A stretch of DNA of 64,000 nucleotides from PALSA-693 sp963702305 (GTDB lineage: Bacteria > Actinomycetota > Acidimicrobiia > Acidimicrobiales > Palsa-688), in contig CAVPBX010000010.1 of the NCBI GenBank assembly GCA_963702305.1, positions 40,593 to 104,592 of the forward strand, given 5' to 3'. The position numbers and the translations under genes are program-made. This document shows, piece after piece, positions 34,401 to 42,909 of this stretch (the stretch's first letter is position 1; every line of letters begins with the position of its first letter). The notes under the pieces were generated by a model that was given only the letters and a program-made list of their open reading frames with translations, was not told where the DNA came from and did not search any database.

Positions 34401-34874
34401 GCTGCTCAGGGCGGCCTGGTCGAGCGGGTTGACGCCGGCCACGCCGGAATACTCCGCGGCGCTGGACTGGAGGTAGGTGGCGGACGCGGCCGTGACCGTG
34501 ATGGTCAGCCCGGCCGGTGCGGCGGCCGCGTTCGGCAGGAAGAAGAGCGCGATGTCGCCGGCGCCGCTCAAGAAGGGCTCCGACACCGATCGGGTCCACG
34601 CCCCGTTGACGTTGTCGGAGACGCTGACGTGACCGGTGGAGTTGTACTGGGCGAACCAGCCGACGAGCAGGTCCCCGGCCGCCACCGGCTGCGTGAAGGT
34701 CAGGGTCTGGGACGTGGCGGTGCCCCCGCTGGTCAGGGCCGCGCCCTGCACGAACGTGATCGGCGTGCTGGCCCGGGCCGGCCCCGCGCCGAGCGCGGCC
34801 AGCGAGAGGGCGATCATGGTCACCGCGGCGACGCAGGCGGGGATGCGCCAGCGCCTCGACTGAGATGCGATCAC
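31455..34874 (-). CDS. Large secreted surface protein with three repeat domains, FN3 and Ig-like domains
   Basis: 1139 residues with a Sec signal (VTMIALSLAALGAGPARA, ~19-36). Three copies of a ~200-residue domain start with FVQGAA and share AAGDLLVGWFAQYN, VSDNVNGAWTR, TYLQSSAAEYSG and DWYAVVATF, at about 38-235, 243-450 and 548-755. A fibronectin III domain sits between copies 2 and 3 (PSGLASLSAAASRVALNWSP). The C-terminus has a putative Ig domain, a Big_3-like domain with Cys pair, and two more GLHFTANTNGTATISGTP-type Ig domains. No LPXTG or anchor is seen. An adhesin or matrix protein is likely. Confidence 0.75.
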   Translation of the reverse strand: MIASQSRRWRIPACVAAVTMIALSLAALGAGPARASTPITFVQGAALTSGGTATSQTLTFTQPVAAGDLLVGWFAQYNSTGHVSVSDNVNGAWTRSVSEPFLSGAGDIALFFLPNAAAAPAGLTITVTAASATYLQSSAAEYSGVAGVNPLDQAALSSGSGTAVNTGLTTAVAAGDLVYSALTTGGSPTSVTPGTSQGVAYTTRASNSGGAVYEQDITSAAAGAQQGTATLATATDWYAVVATFTPVSGSSGGGTGTAAFQQGAAFSSGTLSTTATLTLSRNVHAGDLLVGWFAQFNVPGQVTVSDNVNGAWTRAPDSLTFQSDTGDIAMYYLPNSKVSAAGLTITVSAPTPAFLQGTAAEYSGLAVAGPLDQIASGRGVGVAVNTGSTAAVPAGDLVYSAILTGSAPGSVTPGQSQGAAYTTRAVNASGSSYEQDILSATAGAQTGTATLATSSDWYAVDATFLVYPNDTAPPGPPSGLASLSAAASRVALNWSPGTGDLTGYAVTRNGQVIGNTASNQTTYLDTTVTGGTTYTYSVTAFDGAGLVSTPTNSVVVTTPTASPSFVQGTAASPGSRLSSLTLTLSQPVAAGDLLVGWFGQYNAPGQVQVSDNVNGAWTRGPAETFTSGTGDIALESVTNAKAAPQGLTITVSASAPAYLQESIADFRGVSTVNPLVSAVVGYGNAAAISMGPTASVPSGDLVIGATITAGQPGSIQSGTSQGVPYVMDVQNGSASASLEDILATAAGPQTATETLGAVSTSYTVVAAFTPPVQSAPTSVTVTGPPSVAVGSAYAASAAAVGASPAAAYALAAGAPAWLSIAPTSGAVTGTVPLGITSFAYAVTATNALGAATSPTQTVTVTPGTTSVTMSPNPAPATPAGTAVTYTATVNQTTGAGALTGTVSFTDNGAAVAGCTSLPLTSGTASCSVSFPSVGTYPVAAAYSADPNFTGSSGSVSQLVTLVPAFTSAATTTATVSKAMTYTVTTTGYPTPTLTETGALPTGLHFTANTNGTATISGTPAAGKGGTYPLTLKATNAGGSTAQSFVLIVDQPPAITSGGSATATVGKAFSFTVTTTGYPAANVTESGTLPRGLKFTANANGTATISGTAATFTSGWYFLTFSATNGVGSTARQTFWLTVR

Positions 34875-34889
34875 GACTGATTCCCCGAT

Positions 34890-35603
34890 CTACCGGCTGC
34901 CGGCGCCGAGGCCGGCCAGCACTGGTGTCATGTGGCGTTCCGCGGGCCCCGGGCGCAGGCCGGCCCGGAGTCCGATGGCGACGGCCTCGACCATGCTGTG
35001 GGCGCCGAGTTTCGACAGGATGTTGCGGGTGTGGGTCCGCACCGTGTTGGGGGAGCGGTAGAGCCGGGTGGCGATGGCGCTGCGGTCCAGTCCGCTGACG
35101 AGCAGTTCGAGCACCTCGAGTTCGCGGCTGCTGAGCGCGGCCAGGGCCCGGGGATGGTCCGGGGCGGGCGAGGGGGGCGCGTCCTGGAGCCGGCGCAGCA
35201 CTTCGCCGAGCAGGGCGGCCGGCAGCGAGCTCTCCCCCCGGCGAGCGGCCCGGACCGCCGTCACCAGTTCGGGGAAACCGCTGGCCTTGCTGACGAACCC
35301 GAGGGCCCCGGCCCGTACGGCCGTCACCGCGGTGTCGGCGTTGTCGTCGGCGGTCACCACGATCACGGCCGGCGGGTGGTCCAGTTCTCGCAGCTCCCGG
35401 GTGAGCTCCAGGCCGTCCCAGCGGTCGAGCGTGACATCCATGAGCACCACGGACGGCCGGAACCGTTCCGCGGTGGCGACCACTTCGTCCGCCTTCACCA
35501 CCGCGATGACCGGCCCGAGGTCATCTTCGAGGGCGAGGCGCGCCGAAACGGCCTCCGCGAAGACCCGGTGGTCGTCCACAACAAGTATCGGGCAGCCGGA
35601 CAC
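34890..35603 (-). CDS. LuxR/NarL-type response regulator
   Basis: The receiver domain begins CPILVVDDHRVFAEAV, with the phosphoacceptor Asp in VVLMDVTLDRWDG and the switch residues in VIVVTADDNAD and VSKASG. The C-terminal LuxR helix-turn-helix is LSSRELEVLELLVSGLDRSA then RSPNTVRTHTRNILSKLGAH. GTG at 35603 is chosen, because the open frame beyond it overlaps the preceding regulator region. It ends 15 bases before the surface-protein gene, so it is probably co-transcribed with and perhaps controls it. Confidence 0.88.
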   Translation of the reverse strand: MSGCPILVVDDHRVFAEAVSARLALEDDLGPVIAVVKADEVVATAERFRPSVVLMDVTLDRWDGLELTRELRELDHPPAVIVVTADDNADTAVTAVRAGALGFVSKASGFPELVTAVRAARRGESSLPAALLGEVLRRLQDAPPSPAPDHPRALAALSSRELEVLELLVSGLDRSAIATRLYRSPNTVRTHTRNILSKLGAHSMVEAVAIGLRAGLRPGPAERHMTPVLAGLGAGSR

Positions 35604-35694
35604 GGCTACATCCTGACTTCGAGAGACCGGCCCGTAACCCCACAGATGGCGTAGTCGCGGGGGGGACAAAGCGGCTGGACCGGGCGGCCGCCGG

Positions 35695-36358
35695 TCATGT
35701 CGGCGCCCGGATCAGACCTTCTCGGACCGCCAGGGCCACCGCCTCGACCGCGCGAGTGGACCCCCAGGGTGGTCAGGACGGCATCGATATGGGTACGGAC
35801 CGTCGACACCGAGATCCCCATCTGTTGCGCCATCACCGACGTCCGCTGGCCCCGGACCAGCCGAGCCAGGACCTCCCGTTGCCGGGTGGTGAGGAAGCGG
35901 GCGAACGGATGGGCCGCGAGCGGATCGGGGCCGGCCAGGGCGGAGGTGGCGCGCAGCAGCACTCCGGGGCTGACCACCGGCCGGCCCTTGCCGTGCTGGC
36001 CGACCGAGGCCGTCACCACCTGCAGGATCTCGGTCAGTCCTTCGCTCTTGTGGGCGATGCCGGCGATGCCCGCTCGCAGCGCCCGGTCGAGCAGATCGGC
36101 GTCGCTGCTGGCGGTCAGGACCACCACGGCCGCAGACGAGATGGCGGCGGCGTCGACCACCTCCGCCAGCGCCGCGATGGGGTCGAACCCGCGGAACCCC
36201 AAGTCGCACAGCAGGCCATCGGGCCGTCCGGTCCGCACCACGGCTGCCATCTGCGACGGCTCGTCGGCCACGCCGACCACCTCCTGACCCGCCTGGGCCA
36301 GGCGGGTGGCCAGGGTCTGGGCGAAGAGGCGGTGATCGTCGCAGAGGGCCAACCTCAC
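35695..36358 (-). CDS. LuxR-type response regulator, one frameshift near the C-terminus
   Basis: The receiver domain (LALCDDHRLFAQTLATRLAQ; phosphoacceptor Asp in LLCDLGFRGFDP; VVVLTASSDAD; HKSEG) is followed by the LuxR helix-turn-helix LTTRQREVLARLVRGQ and GISVSTVRTHIDAVLTTLGV. The frame then drifts; removing one C near 35752 gives HSAVEAVALAVREGLIRAPT and a TGA at 35695, matching the end of the paralogue next door. Corrected length is 220 residues. Its ATG overlaps the TGA of the upstream histidine kinase gene. Confidence 0.85.
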
Positions 36359-37056
36359 GTAGCGATGCTCCCCGCCTCGTCATGGATCAGTGCCGATTCG
36401 GTGCTGCACGACGGGAGCCGCACGATGACCTCGGCGCCGCCGAGGTTGCTGCGCCCGATGTCGACCCGCCCCCGCAGCTCGGCCACCAGGTCGGCCACGA
36501 TGGCCAGGCCGAGCGAGGCTTTCCCGCCTCGTCCGGCCCGGTGCGCCCATCCCGAGTCCTCGACGAGAAGTTCGACGGTGTCATCGCAGCACCGCACGCT
36601 CACCCGAACGCAGCCGCCGGCGCCGGCGGCCCGGGTGGCGTTCTCGAGCAGGTTGGTGAGAATCCGGGCCACCGCGACCGACGAGGCGGCCACTGACACC
36701 GGTTCGGTGTTCACTTCGATCCGGCCTCGGTAGGACACCCGAAACGGGTTGACCATGCGCCCCACGATCAGGTCCAAGGGCAGGACCTGGTCCTGGGCCC
36801 TGCGGTCGAGGGTGTGGCTGCAGAGCTCCATGATCCAGTCCGCCTCGTCGGCGATCGCCTGCAGCCGTTGCTCGGCCCCGGCGGAGAAGTCGGGGGTGCC
36901 GAGGAGCACTTCGGCGAGGAGCTTGATGGAGGCGGCCGGATTGATGAGGTCGTGGCAGAGGGCCCGGGCCGAGCTCGCAGTCTGGCCGGGTGTGGTGGTG
37001 CGGGGTACCGCAGGCGCGACGAATGCCGCCACGATCTCTTCAGCCTTCTTCGACAT
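36355..37056 (-). CDS. Soluble histidine kinase
   Basis: About 233 residues from ATG at 37056 (AAAGGGG upstream; ATG at 37074 also open). No membrane helix or sensor domain is present. The H-box is ALCHDLINPAASIKLLAEVL (His35), the N-box NLLENATRA, and a reduced ATP lid appears as VEDSGWAHRAGRGG then LGLAIVADLVAELRG. The DxGxG box is altered to DSGWA, so catalytic efficiency is uncertain. Its ATGA overlap with the next gene makes a kinase/two-regulator cassette heading the surface-protein operon. Confidence 0.8.
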   Translation of the reverse strand: MSKKAEEIVAAFVAPAVPRTTTPGQTASSARALCHDLINPAASIKLLAEVLLGTPDFSAGAEQRLQAIADEADWIMELCSHTLDRRAQDQVLPLDLIVGRMVNPFRVSYRGRIEVNTEPVSVAASSVAVARILTNLLENATRAAGAGGCVRVSVRCCDDTVELLVEDSGWAHRAGRGGKASLGLAIVADLVAELRGRVDIGRSNLGGAEVIVRLPSCSTESALIHDEAGSIAT

Positions 37057-37618
37057 GGTGCCCCTTTTGCCCATTTCTGACCGCCAGCTTCACGCGTAGG
37101 TCGGGTGGTCACCGATGACCCCTCCGACTACGGAAAGTGGTCGGCCACCAACCTTCGCGTTACCGCGCTGATGTCCGAGTCATTGACTGCCCATACTTTG
37201 CCCCGATTGCGACTTCGAGCCGAGGCTACGGCGGTCCTGCGTCTACTGCAATCTTCGGCGAACTATCGATGAACAACAGGTGCCCAACGTATGGACAACA
37301 TGCGCTCGGCGTGTTGTAACGGCCACTATTCCCGCTTATTGGCGGGCAAACCTGGGTGGCGTGGCCGACCCCCGCGGACAGATCCCGTCGACCCCGGAGA
37401 GCGGAATTGCTGCTATCCGGGGGGCCTGGCGCCGACCGCGGATCGGCCGGTAAATCCCGTTTGCGACGCCTTCGGCGCCGCCCCTCGAACGAGGGCCAGG
37501 ACCCAATCGCGTCCCCGCCGACTCCTGCATTTTGCGTAGTGACGATGCCTCGATTTGCACGATGAGTGGCGGCTACGGCCTCAGTACGGTCATAACCGGG
37601 CCAGGTAAAGGGGTGCAG
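37057..37618. promoter_or_regulatory. 540-bp divergent intergenic region between the regulator operon and the EPS operon
   Basis: No gene is convincing. The first ~200 bases are comparatively AT-rich and should hold the promoters of both operons. The later part is GC-rich and can fold, for example GCGACGCCTTCGGCGCCGC near 37460. A GGGCAAACC at 37345-37353 recalls part of a c-di-GMP-I riboswitch, but the other conserved pieces were not found. A long structured leader for the EPS operon is likely. Confidence 0.45.
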
Positions 37619-39050
37619 ATGGAAGCCAATGAGGCGTTGGCGCGAATCGGGTGGCGACACCGGTGGGTGCTGTTGGCGTGTGTCGGCATCGCCCTCCTGA
37701 TCGTGGTGCCGACCCGATTGCGGAGCCCGGTGAGCTACTCGGCTTCGGCCCGGATCCAGGTCCAGAGCGCCGCCCCCGACGTCGACACGCAAGCCGCCGC
37801 CCTGCTCAGCCGCACCCTGGCGGTGGCGAGCAGCCCGACGGTGGTGGCTACCGCGCTGCAAGCCGCGGGCGTCCACCTCGATCCGCAGAAGGTGGCGCGC
37901 CAGGTGAGCGTCACCTCGCTGGGCTCGTCCGCGGTCGACGTCATCACCGTCCACGACGCAAACGGCCCCACCGCGGTGGCGATCGCCAGCGCCTTGGCGC
38001 AGGCGACGGTCGATCAGATGAACCGCCTCAGCAGCCAGTCGGTGCGGTCGCTCCTGCCCAGCATCGACGCCTCGCGCGATCAGCTGATCAGCGCCGGGGC
38101 GGCCCTGGCCACCCAGCTTCAGGCCGCCAATGCCGGGAGGTCGACGAACGGGGCGGACGCCCTGGCCGCCCGCGTGCAACTGCTCACCAACCAGCTCACC
38201 GGCCTCGAGAGCACCCTGCAGCAGGCGCTGGCGACGGCGGCGCCCAACGGCACCGCCGGCGTGATCTCGCTTCCCGGCCCCGCGACCAAGAGCGCGAAGG
38301 GGACGACCACCGCGGCCGGCTTGGCGCTCCTGCTCGGACTGGTGGTGGGGCTGCTGATCTCGGCCGTGCACGAGTTCCTCCGGCCGAGCGTGGCCGACGC
38401 CGAGTCGTTTGCTCGGGAGCTGTCGACGCCGCTGCTCGGACGGACCCGCGGCACGTTTGCCGAGGGCCTTCCGGCGGAGATCCGGGTGGCGGCCATCGCC
38501 GCCGCCCGGCGAACCGGGGTGCACACCCTGGTGATCGCCGGCCCGGCCCCCCGTTCGATCCGGGCCCTGGTGAGCGACGGCCTCGTCGCTGTCAGCAGCG
38601 AGACGACGCCCGTGTCGGCCCCACCGCTCGACGCCTGGGCGGGGCTGGAAGCCCGGGCGGCCCGCGACCCGCGCGCCTCGGTCACCGCGGTGGGGCACGG
38701 CTCCAGTCCGGGGTCGGTCGGGCGTGACGGGCGCACCCGGCGGGCTATCGGCAACCTCGACACCCTCGACACGGTGGATGGCCCGGACCGGCGGCCGCAT
38801 CATTCGACGCGAGCCGCGTCTCGAGGTGCGACTCTTCGAGGACCTCTCGACGGTGGACGTCCCGCAACCCGCGGGGCTGGTGGTGGTGGCCACCAGGTTC
38901 TCGCCTTTCTCTTCGGTCCGTCGGGCCGAGGACCTCAGCGCCAGCACCGGCTGGCCGACCATCGGTGTCGTAGGAGTGGACGGTTCGGTCCGCAAGGCCC
39001 GGCAGGCCGCCGCCCGCTTCGGACGGCAATTCGGATCAAGAGCGGAGTGA
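37619..39050 (+). CDS. Wzz-like polysaccharide chain-length/export protein, one frameshift
   Basis: Corrected length ~476 residues. A first membrane helix (WVLLACVGIALLIVVP, ~15-30), an extracytoplasmic part with coiled-coil features (ARIQVQSAAPDVDTQAAALL and LAARVQLLTNQLTGLESTLQ), and a second helix AGLALLLGLVVGLLISAVHE give the Wzz/CpsC topology. A cytosolic part follows without Walker A. Near 38780 one extra base shifts the frame; beyond it the sense frame reads GRIIRREPRLEVRLFEDLST to 39050. ATG at 37619 has AAAGGGG five bases upstream. It opens the EPS operon. Confidence 0.8.
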
Positions 39051-39053
39051 GAA

Positions 39054-40637
39054 ATGACTGATACGGCTCAGCACATCAGCTGGGGTCGGCGGCTGCTGGC
39101 CTCCACGGCATCGAATCGCACGGCATCGAATCGAGAGCGTCCGGCGCAGCCGCACGGCCTGCGGACGCTCGTCGTCGGGGGAGGGGCCGCGGCGCGCACC
39201 GTCATCCGAGATTTGCGGCACTCACCCGAGTACGGCTTGGAGCCGGTCGGCTGCCTCGACGACGACCTGTCCCGCCGGTGGGTGAGCGGACTCCCGGTGC
39301 TGGGCCGCCTGGCGGATCTGGCCCGGGTGATCGGCCGCGAAAACGCCGAAGCGGTGGTGATCGCCATCCCCTCGCTCCCTGCGGCGCAAGTGAGCATGCT
39401 GGCGCAGCAGGCCGTCGGGCTGGGTGTCCACGTGCGTTACCTGCCATCGTTCCTGGCCGCCCTGGAGCGGGTGGCGCGCGCCGGCGACATGCGCTCGGTG
39501 CGGACCCAGGCCTTGCTGGGCCGCCCGGAGCGCACCGTCGCCGACGGGCCGATCCGGGCCGCCCTGAGTGGGGCCCGGGTCCTCGTCACCGGCGCCGGTG
39601 GCTCGATCGGGTCGGAGCTCTGCCGCCAGCTCCGTCGCTACCAACCGGCCGGACTGTTTATGGTCGATCACGACGAGTCCAACCTCCACAGCTTGCAGCT
39701 GTACCTCGACGGCGAGGCCTTGCTCGACAGCGACGAGGTGATCATCGCCGACATCCGCGACCGGCGGCGGGTGGAACAGCTCCTCCGGGAGGTTCGCCCC
39801 GACGTGGTGTTCCACGCGGCCGCCCACAAGCACCTGCCCCTGCTGGAGCGCTACCCGTGCGAGGGCGTCAAGTCCAACGTGATCGGCACCGAGAACCTGG
39901 TGCGCGCCGCGGTCGAGGTCGGTGTCTCCCGCCTGGTGGCGATCTCCACCGACAAGGCCGCTGACCCGACGTCGGTGCTCGGCGCCACCAAGGGCCTGGC
40001 CGAGATGGTGGTGCAGTCCTACGCCGGAGGATCGACGCGGGTGTGTTCCGTCCGCTTCGGCAACGTGCTCGGGAGCCGGGGGTCGTTGCTGAGCGTGGTG
40101 GCCGATCAGCTGGCCGCCGGCACCCCCGTCACCGTCACCCATCCCGACGTGACCCGCTACTTCATGACCGTCGAGGAGGCGGTGACGCTGGTGCTGGCGG
40201 CCACCCCCATGGCGGAGTACGGCGAGACGTTCGTGCTCGACATGGGCGACCCGGTTCGCATCGTCGATCTGATCCGTCGATTCGCCGCCGAGCTCAACCT
40301 GGCCGACGTCCCCTTCCGCTTCACCGGACTCCGTCCCGGCGAGAAGCTGCACGAGCGCCTGTTCGGCGCCGAGGAAAATCGGCTGCCGACCGCCCATCCG
40401 GCGATCTGGGCCACCCGGCCCCAGTCCCTCGACGCGGACTTTCCCGCCCTGCTCCACAGCCTGTGCCAGGCGGCGGATGCGGACGACACGGCCGGCGTGC
40501 GCCTGCTGCTCAGCGAGTTGTTGCCCGGCTACGGGACCCGCGAGGCGGTGGCGGACGTGGTCGCCATCGAACGGGCCGACCCGTCGCCCGTCGACCCGTT
40601 GCCGGTCGGCGCTCTGCCCTACGCGGACGCGTACTGA
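39054..40637 (+). CDS. CapD/WbpM-like nucleotide-sugar dehydratase lacking the membrane part
   Basis: 527 residues. A Rossmann-like first domain (LRTLVVGGGAAARTVIRDL, VGCLDDD) is followed by the SDR domain with ARVLVTGAGGSIGSELCRQL, FHAAAHKHLPLLE, the catalytic stretch ISTDKAADPTSVLGATKGLA and VRFGNVLGSRGS. The product should convert UDP-GlcNAc-type sugars by 4,6-dehydration, feeding the aminotransferase downstream. Typical relatives have four membrane helices before the first domain; here only ~35 polar residues precede it, so the enzyme is probably cytosolic. Confidence 0.9.
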   Translation: MTDTAQHISWGRRLLASTASNRTASNRERPAQPHGLRTLVVGGGAAARTVIRDLRHSPEYGLEPVGCLDDDLSRRWVSGLPVLGRLADLARVIGRENAEAVVIAIPSLPAAQVSMLAQQAVGLGVHVRYLPSFLAALERVARAGDMRSVRTQALLGRPERTVADGPIRAALSGARVLVTGAGGSIGSELCRQLRRYQPAGLFMVDHDESNLHSLQLYLDGEALLDSDEVIIADIRDRRRVEQLLREVRPDVVFHAAAHKHLPLLERYPCEGVKSNVIGTENLVRAAVEVGVSRLVAISTDKAADPTSVLGATKGLAEMVVQSYAGGSTRVCSVRFGNVLGSRGSLLSVVADQLAAGTPVTVTHPDVTRYFMTVEEAVTLVLAATPMAEYGETFVLDMGDPVRIVDLIRRFAAELNLADVPFRFTGLRPGEKLHERLFGAEENRLPTAHPAIWATRPQSLDADFPALLHSLCQAADADDTAGVRLLLSELLPGYGTREAVADVVAIERADPSPVDPLPVGALPYADAY

Positions 40638-41740
40638 TGCCGGCCGCCTCGCCGGTCAGCCGCCTGCACACGGCGGGGGTGGCGCTGGAGTTCCGGAGCG
40701 CCCATCGCCGGGTCAGCCACCTGGTCGGTCCGTTGTCGGCGGACGATGCCGAGCCAGCAGTCGAACAGGCCGCCAAGGACGCCCAGGTCCGCGTGGTGGT
40801 GGAAGCGACCACGCAGCCGTTCGACCTGTCCGGCTGGGAGCGGTTCGCCCGCGACGCCTGGCGCCGGCACGGACAGACCATCGTGCACAACGCCTGCTCG
40901 TCCGGGCTGGACGTGCTGGTCCGCCCCGACGGGCCGTGCCTGCATCTCACCGCCCGCTGGCGGCCGCCGCCGGTCGTCCGGGCCGCGGCCCGCGTCGCTC
41001 CGGGTCGGGCCCGGCTGTTGACCCGGTCGACGCTCGTCCACTACCCGGCCCTGTGGTGGGCATCCTGCCGGGGCCTGGCCCCGCTCCACGCGTCGGTGTG
41101 CGAGCTGGCGGGACGTCCCGGAACGGCCGTGCTCCTGGCCGGCCCCGGCGGGATCGGCAAGACCTCGGCGGTGCAGCTGCAAGTCCAAGGCGGCGCCCGG
41201 GCCACGTGCGACAACCTGTGCGTCAGCGACGGCGACGCGGCCTGGGGCGTCGCCGAACCCCTCCGGGTGCCCCAGGCAGGTCACCTCCTCACCCGGGGCC
41301 GCGGGCCCCGGATGCCGCACGGACGTCGCGAGGTCCCCTGGCCGGACCGGGTGGCCGCGCTCACGCCGGCCGCGGTCGTCACCCTCCGGCGGGGCGAGGC
41401 GCCCCAACCGCAGTTGCGGTCCATCGACGCCGAGGAGGCCTGCCGGAGCCTGATCGCAGGCACGTACATGGCCGGCGAGTTGCGCCGGTTCTGGGCCTTC
41501 GCCGCCACCCTGGCGCTGGGCACCGGCCGGGGCAGCCCGCAGCCGCGAGTGGCCGAGGTGGCCGAGCGGCTGACCGCGCGCCTGCGCTGCTTCGAAGTGG
41601 TCCAGGGGCCGCTCGGCACTGACAGCCTGGCCCCGCTGCAGCAAATCCTGCTCCCCGACACCCTGCTCCCGAACGTCCCCGACACCCTGCTGCCCGAAAC
41701 CCTGCTCCCCGAAACCCTTCCTGTCGGCGGTGCCCGGTGA
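40637..41740 (+). CDS. HprK-like P-loop protein in the EPS operon
   Basis: 367 residues. The P-loop AVLLAGPGGIGKTSA lies in the middle and is preceded by LAPLHASVCELAG, as in the HPr-kinase-like proteins found in peptide and polysaccharide gene clusters. After it come ATCDNLCVSDGDAAWGVAEP and IAGTYMAGELRRFWAFAATL. The N-terminal ~130 residues have no clear domain. The ATG overlaps the previous TGA (TGATG). The C-terminus ends in repeated LLPETLLPETLP. Its role could be phosphorylating a sugar or protein; the substrate is unknown. Confidence 0.7.
   Translation: MPAASPVSRLHTAGVALEFRSAHRRVSHLVGPLSADDAEPAVEQAAKDAQVRVVVEATTQPFDLSGWERFARDAWRRHGQTIVHNACSSGLDVLVRPDGPCLHLTARWRPPPVVRAAARVAPGRARLLTRSTLVHYPALWWASCRGLAPLHASVCELAGRPGTAVLLAGPGGIGKTSAVQLQVQGGARATCDNLCVSDGDAAWGVAEPLRVPQAGHLLTRGRGPRMPHGRREVPWPDRVAALTPAAVVTLRRGEAPQPQLRSIDAEEACRSLIAGTYMAGELRRFWAFAATLALGTGRGSPQPRVAEVAERLTARLRCFEVVQGPLGTDSLAPLQQILLPDTLLPNVPDTLLPETLLPETLPVGGAR
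41648..41716 (+). repeat. Short tandem repeat coding LLPDT/LLPET
   Basis: Near-identical 15-base units (CTGCTCCCCGAAACC and close variants) occur at 41648, 41687 and 41702, with a longer variant unit at 41663-41686. They encode repeated LLPET at the C-terminus of the HprK-like protein. Such repeats vary in number by slippage. Confidence 0.7.
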
Positions 41741-42909
41741 CCCGGGTCGCGGTCGTCGTCACCCGGTTTATGGCCGGGGCCGGAGGGGTGGCGTTGCGGG
41801 GCGCCCTCGCCCTGCCCGGCGACGACTGGGAGATCACCTTCATCACAGGCGGCGGGGACCGCACCATCGCCGAGGCCCGCGCCGCCGGCTTCGAGGTGGT
41901 CCTCCACGACCACCTGCGCGCCGACTTGTCGGCCCGCCACGACGGCCGGGCCCTGCTGGAGTTGGGGGCCTTCCTGCGCCGCCATCGCTTCGATGTGGTG
42001 CACACCCACAGTTCCAAGGCGGGCGCCCTCGGTCGGGTGGCGGCCCGCTGGGCTGGGGTCGACCGGGTGGTCCACACCTTCCACGGCTTCCCTTTCCACC
42101 AGTTCCAGTCCCCCCTTCGCCGCGGCGCCTACATCAGCGCAGAGCGGCGACTGGCCGCCATCACCGATTCCTTCCTGGCCGTGGGACCGGCGGTGGCGGC
42201 CGAAGCAGTGCGCCGTCGCATCGTCCGGCCCCAGCACGTCCGCACCATCGGCGTCGCCGTGGACCCCCATCCGACCGGCGCGTCGGCCGGCCGGGCCGAG
42301 GCCCGCCGGCGCCTCGGGGTCCCACCCGGGACCAGCGCGGTCGGGACCGTCGGGCGCCTCGACTTCCAGAAGGCCCCCGAGCATTTCTTGGCCGCCCTGG
42401 CCCGGTTGGACCGCCCCGACGTGTACGGCGTGTGGATCGGCGACGGTCCGCTCCGATCGAAGTGCCAGGCGCTGGTGGGCCGGTACGGCCTCACCGGGAG
42501 GGTGCTCTTCCTCGGGCAGCGCGATGACGTGCCGGCGCTGCTGCCGGGTCTCGATCTGTTCGTGATGGCCAGCCGCTACGAGGGCTTGCCGTGCGCCATC
42601 GTGGAAGCGATGGTCGCCGGCCTGCCGGTCGTGGCCACCGCCGTCAACTCGGTCCCCGACGTGGTGATCCCCGGCGAGACCGGGCTGCTGGTCCCGCCCG
42701 GCCGCCCGGCCGACCTGGCCGGCGCCATCGCCTACATGCTCGACCATCCGGTCGCAGCCGACCGGATGGCGTACACGGGCCGGGCCGCCCTCGGGGAGAG
42801 CCTCACCCCCGCCGCGCTGGGCCGCATCCTGGCGGACACCTACCGCGACGAGCCCGTCGCGCCCTACGAGCGGTCCCTGACGCTGGTCGCCGCAGGCGGT
42901 GGCCGGTGA
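41737..42909 (+). CDS. Glycosyltransferase family 4
   Basis: 390 residues, GT-B fold. The N-terminal domain has VVVTRFMAGAGGVALRGALA and DVVHTHSSKAGALGRVAARW, and the C-terminal domain SAVGTVGRLDFQKAPEHFLA, YGVWIGDGPLRSKCQALVGR, and the nucleotide-sugar site LFVMASRYEGLPCAIVEAMV with its Glu pair. It is retaining and uses an NDP-sugar to extend the lipid-linked repeat unit on the inner face of the membrane. GTG overlaps the upstream TGA (GTGA). Confidence 0.93.
   Translation: MTRVAVVVTRFMAGAGGVALRGALALPGDDWEITFITGGGDRTIAEARAAGFEVVLHDHLRADLSARHDGRALLELGAFLRRHRFDVVHTHSSKAGALGRVAARWAGVDRVVHTFHGFPFHQFQSPLRRGAYISAERRLAAITDSFLAVGPAVAAEAVRRRIVRPQHVRTIGVAVDPHPTGASAGRAEARRRLGVPPGTSAVGTVGRLDFQKAPEHFLAALARLDRPDVYGVWIGDGPLRSKCQALVGRYGLTGRVLFLGQRDDVPALLPGLDLFVMASRYEGLPCAIVEAMVAGLPVVATAVNSVPDVVIPGETGLLVPPGRPADLAGAIAYMLDHPVAADRMAYTGRAALGESLTPAALGRILADTYRDEPVAPYERSLTLVAAGGGR

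Noticed and set aside
37345..37353. c-di-GMP-I riboswitch suggested by GGGCAAACC
   Set aside because: The matching GGACGCAAAGCC segment and the tetraloop-receptor parts were not found, so it is not annotated as a riboswitch.
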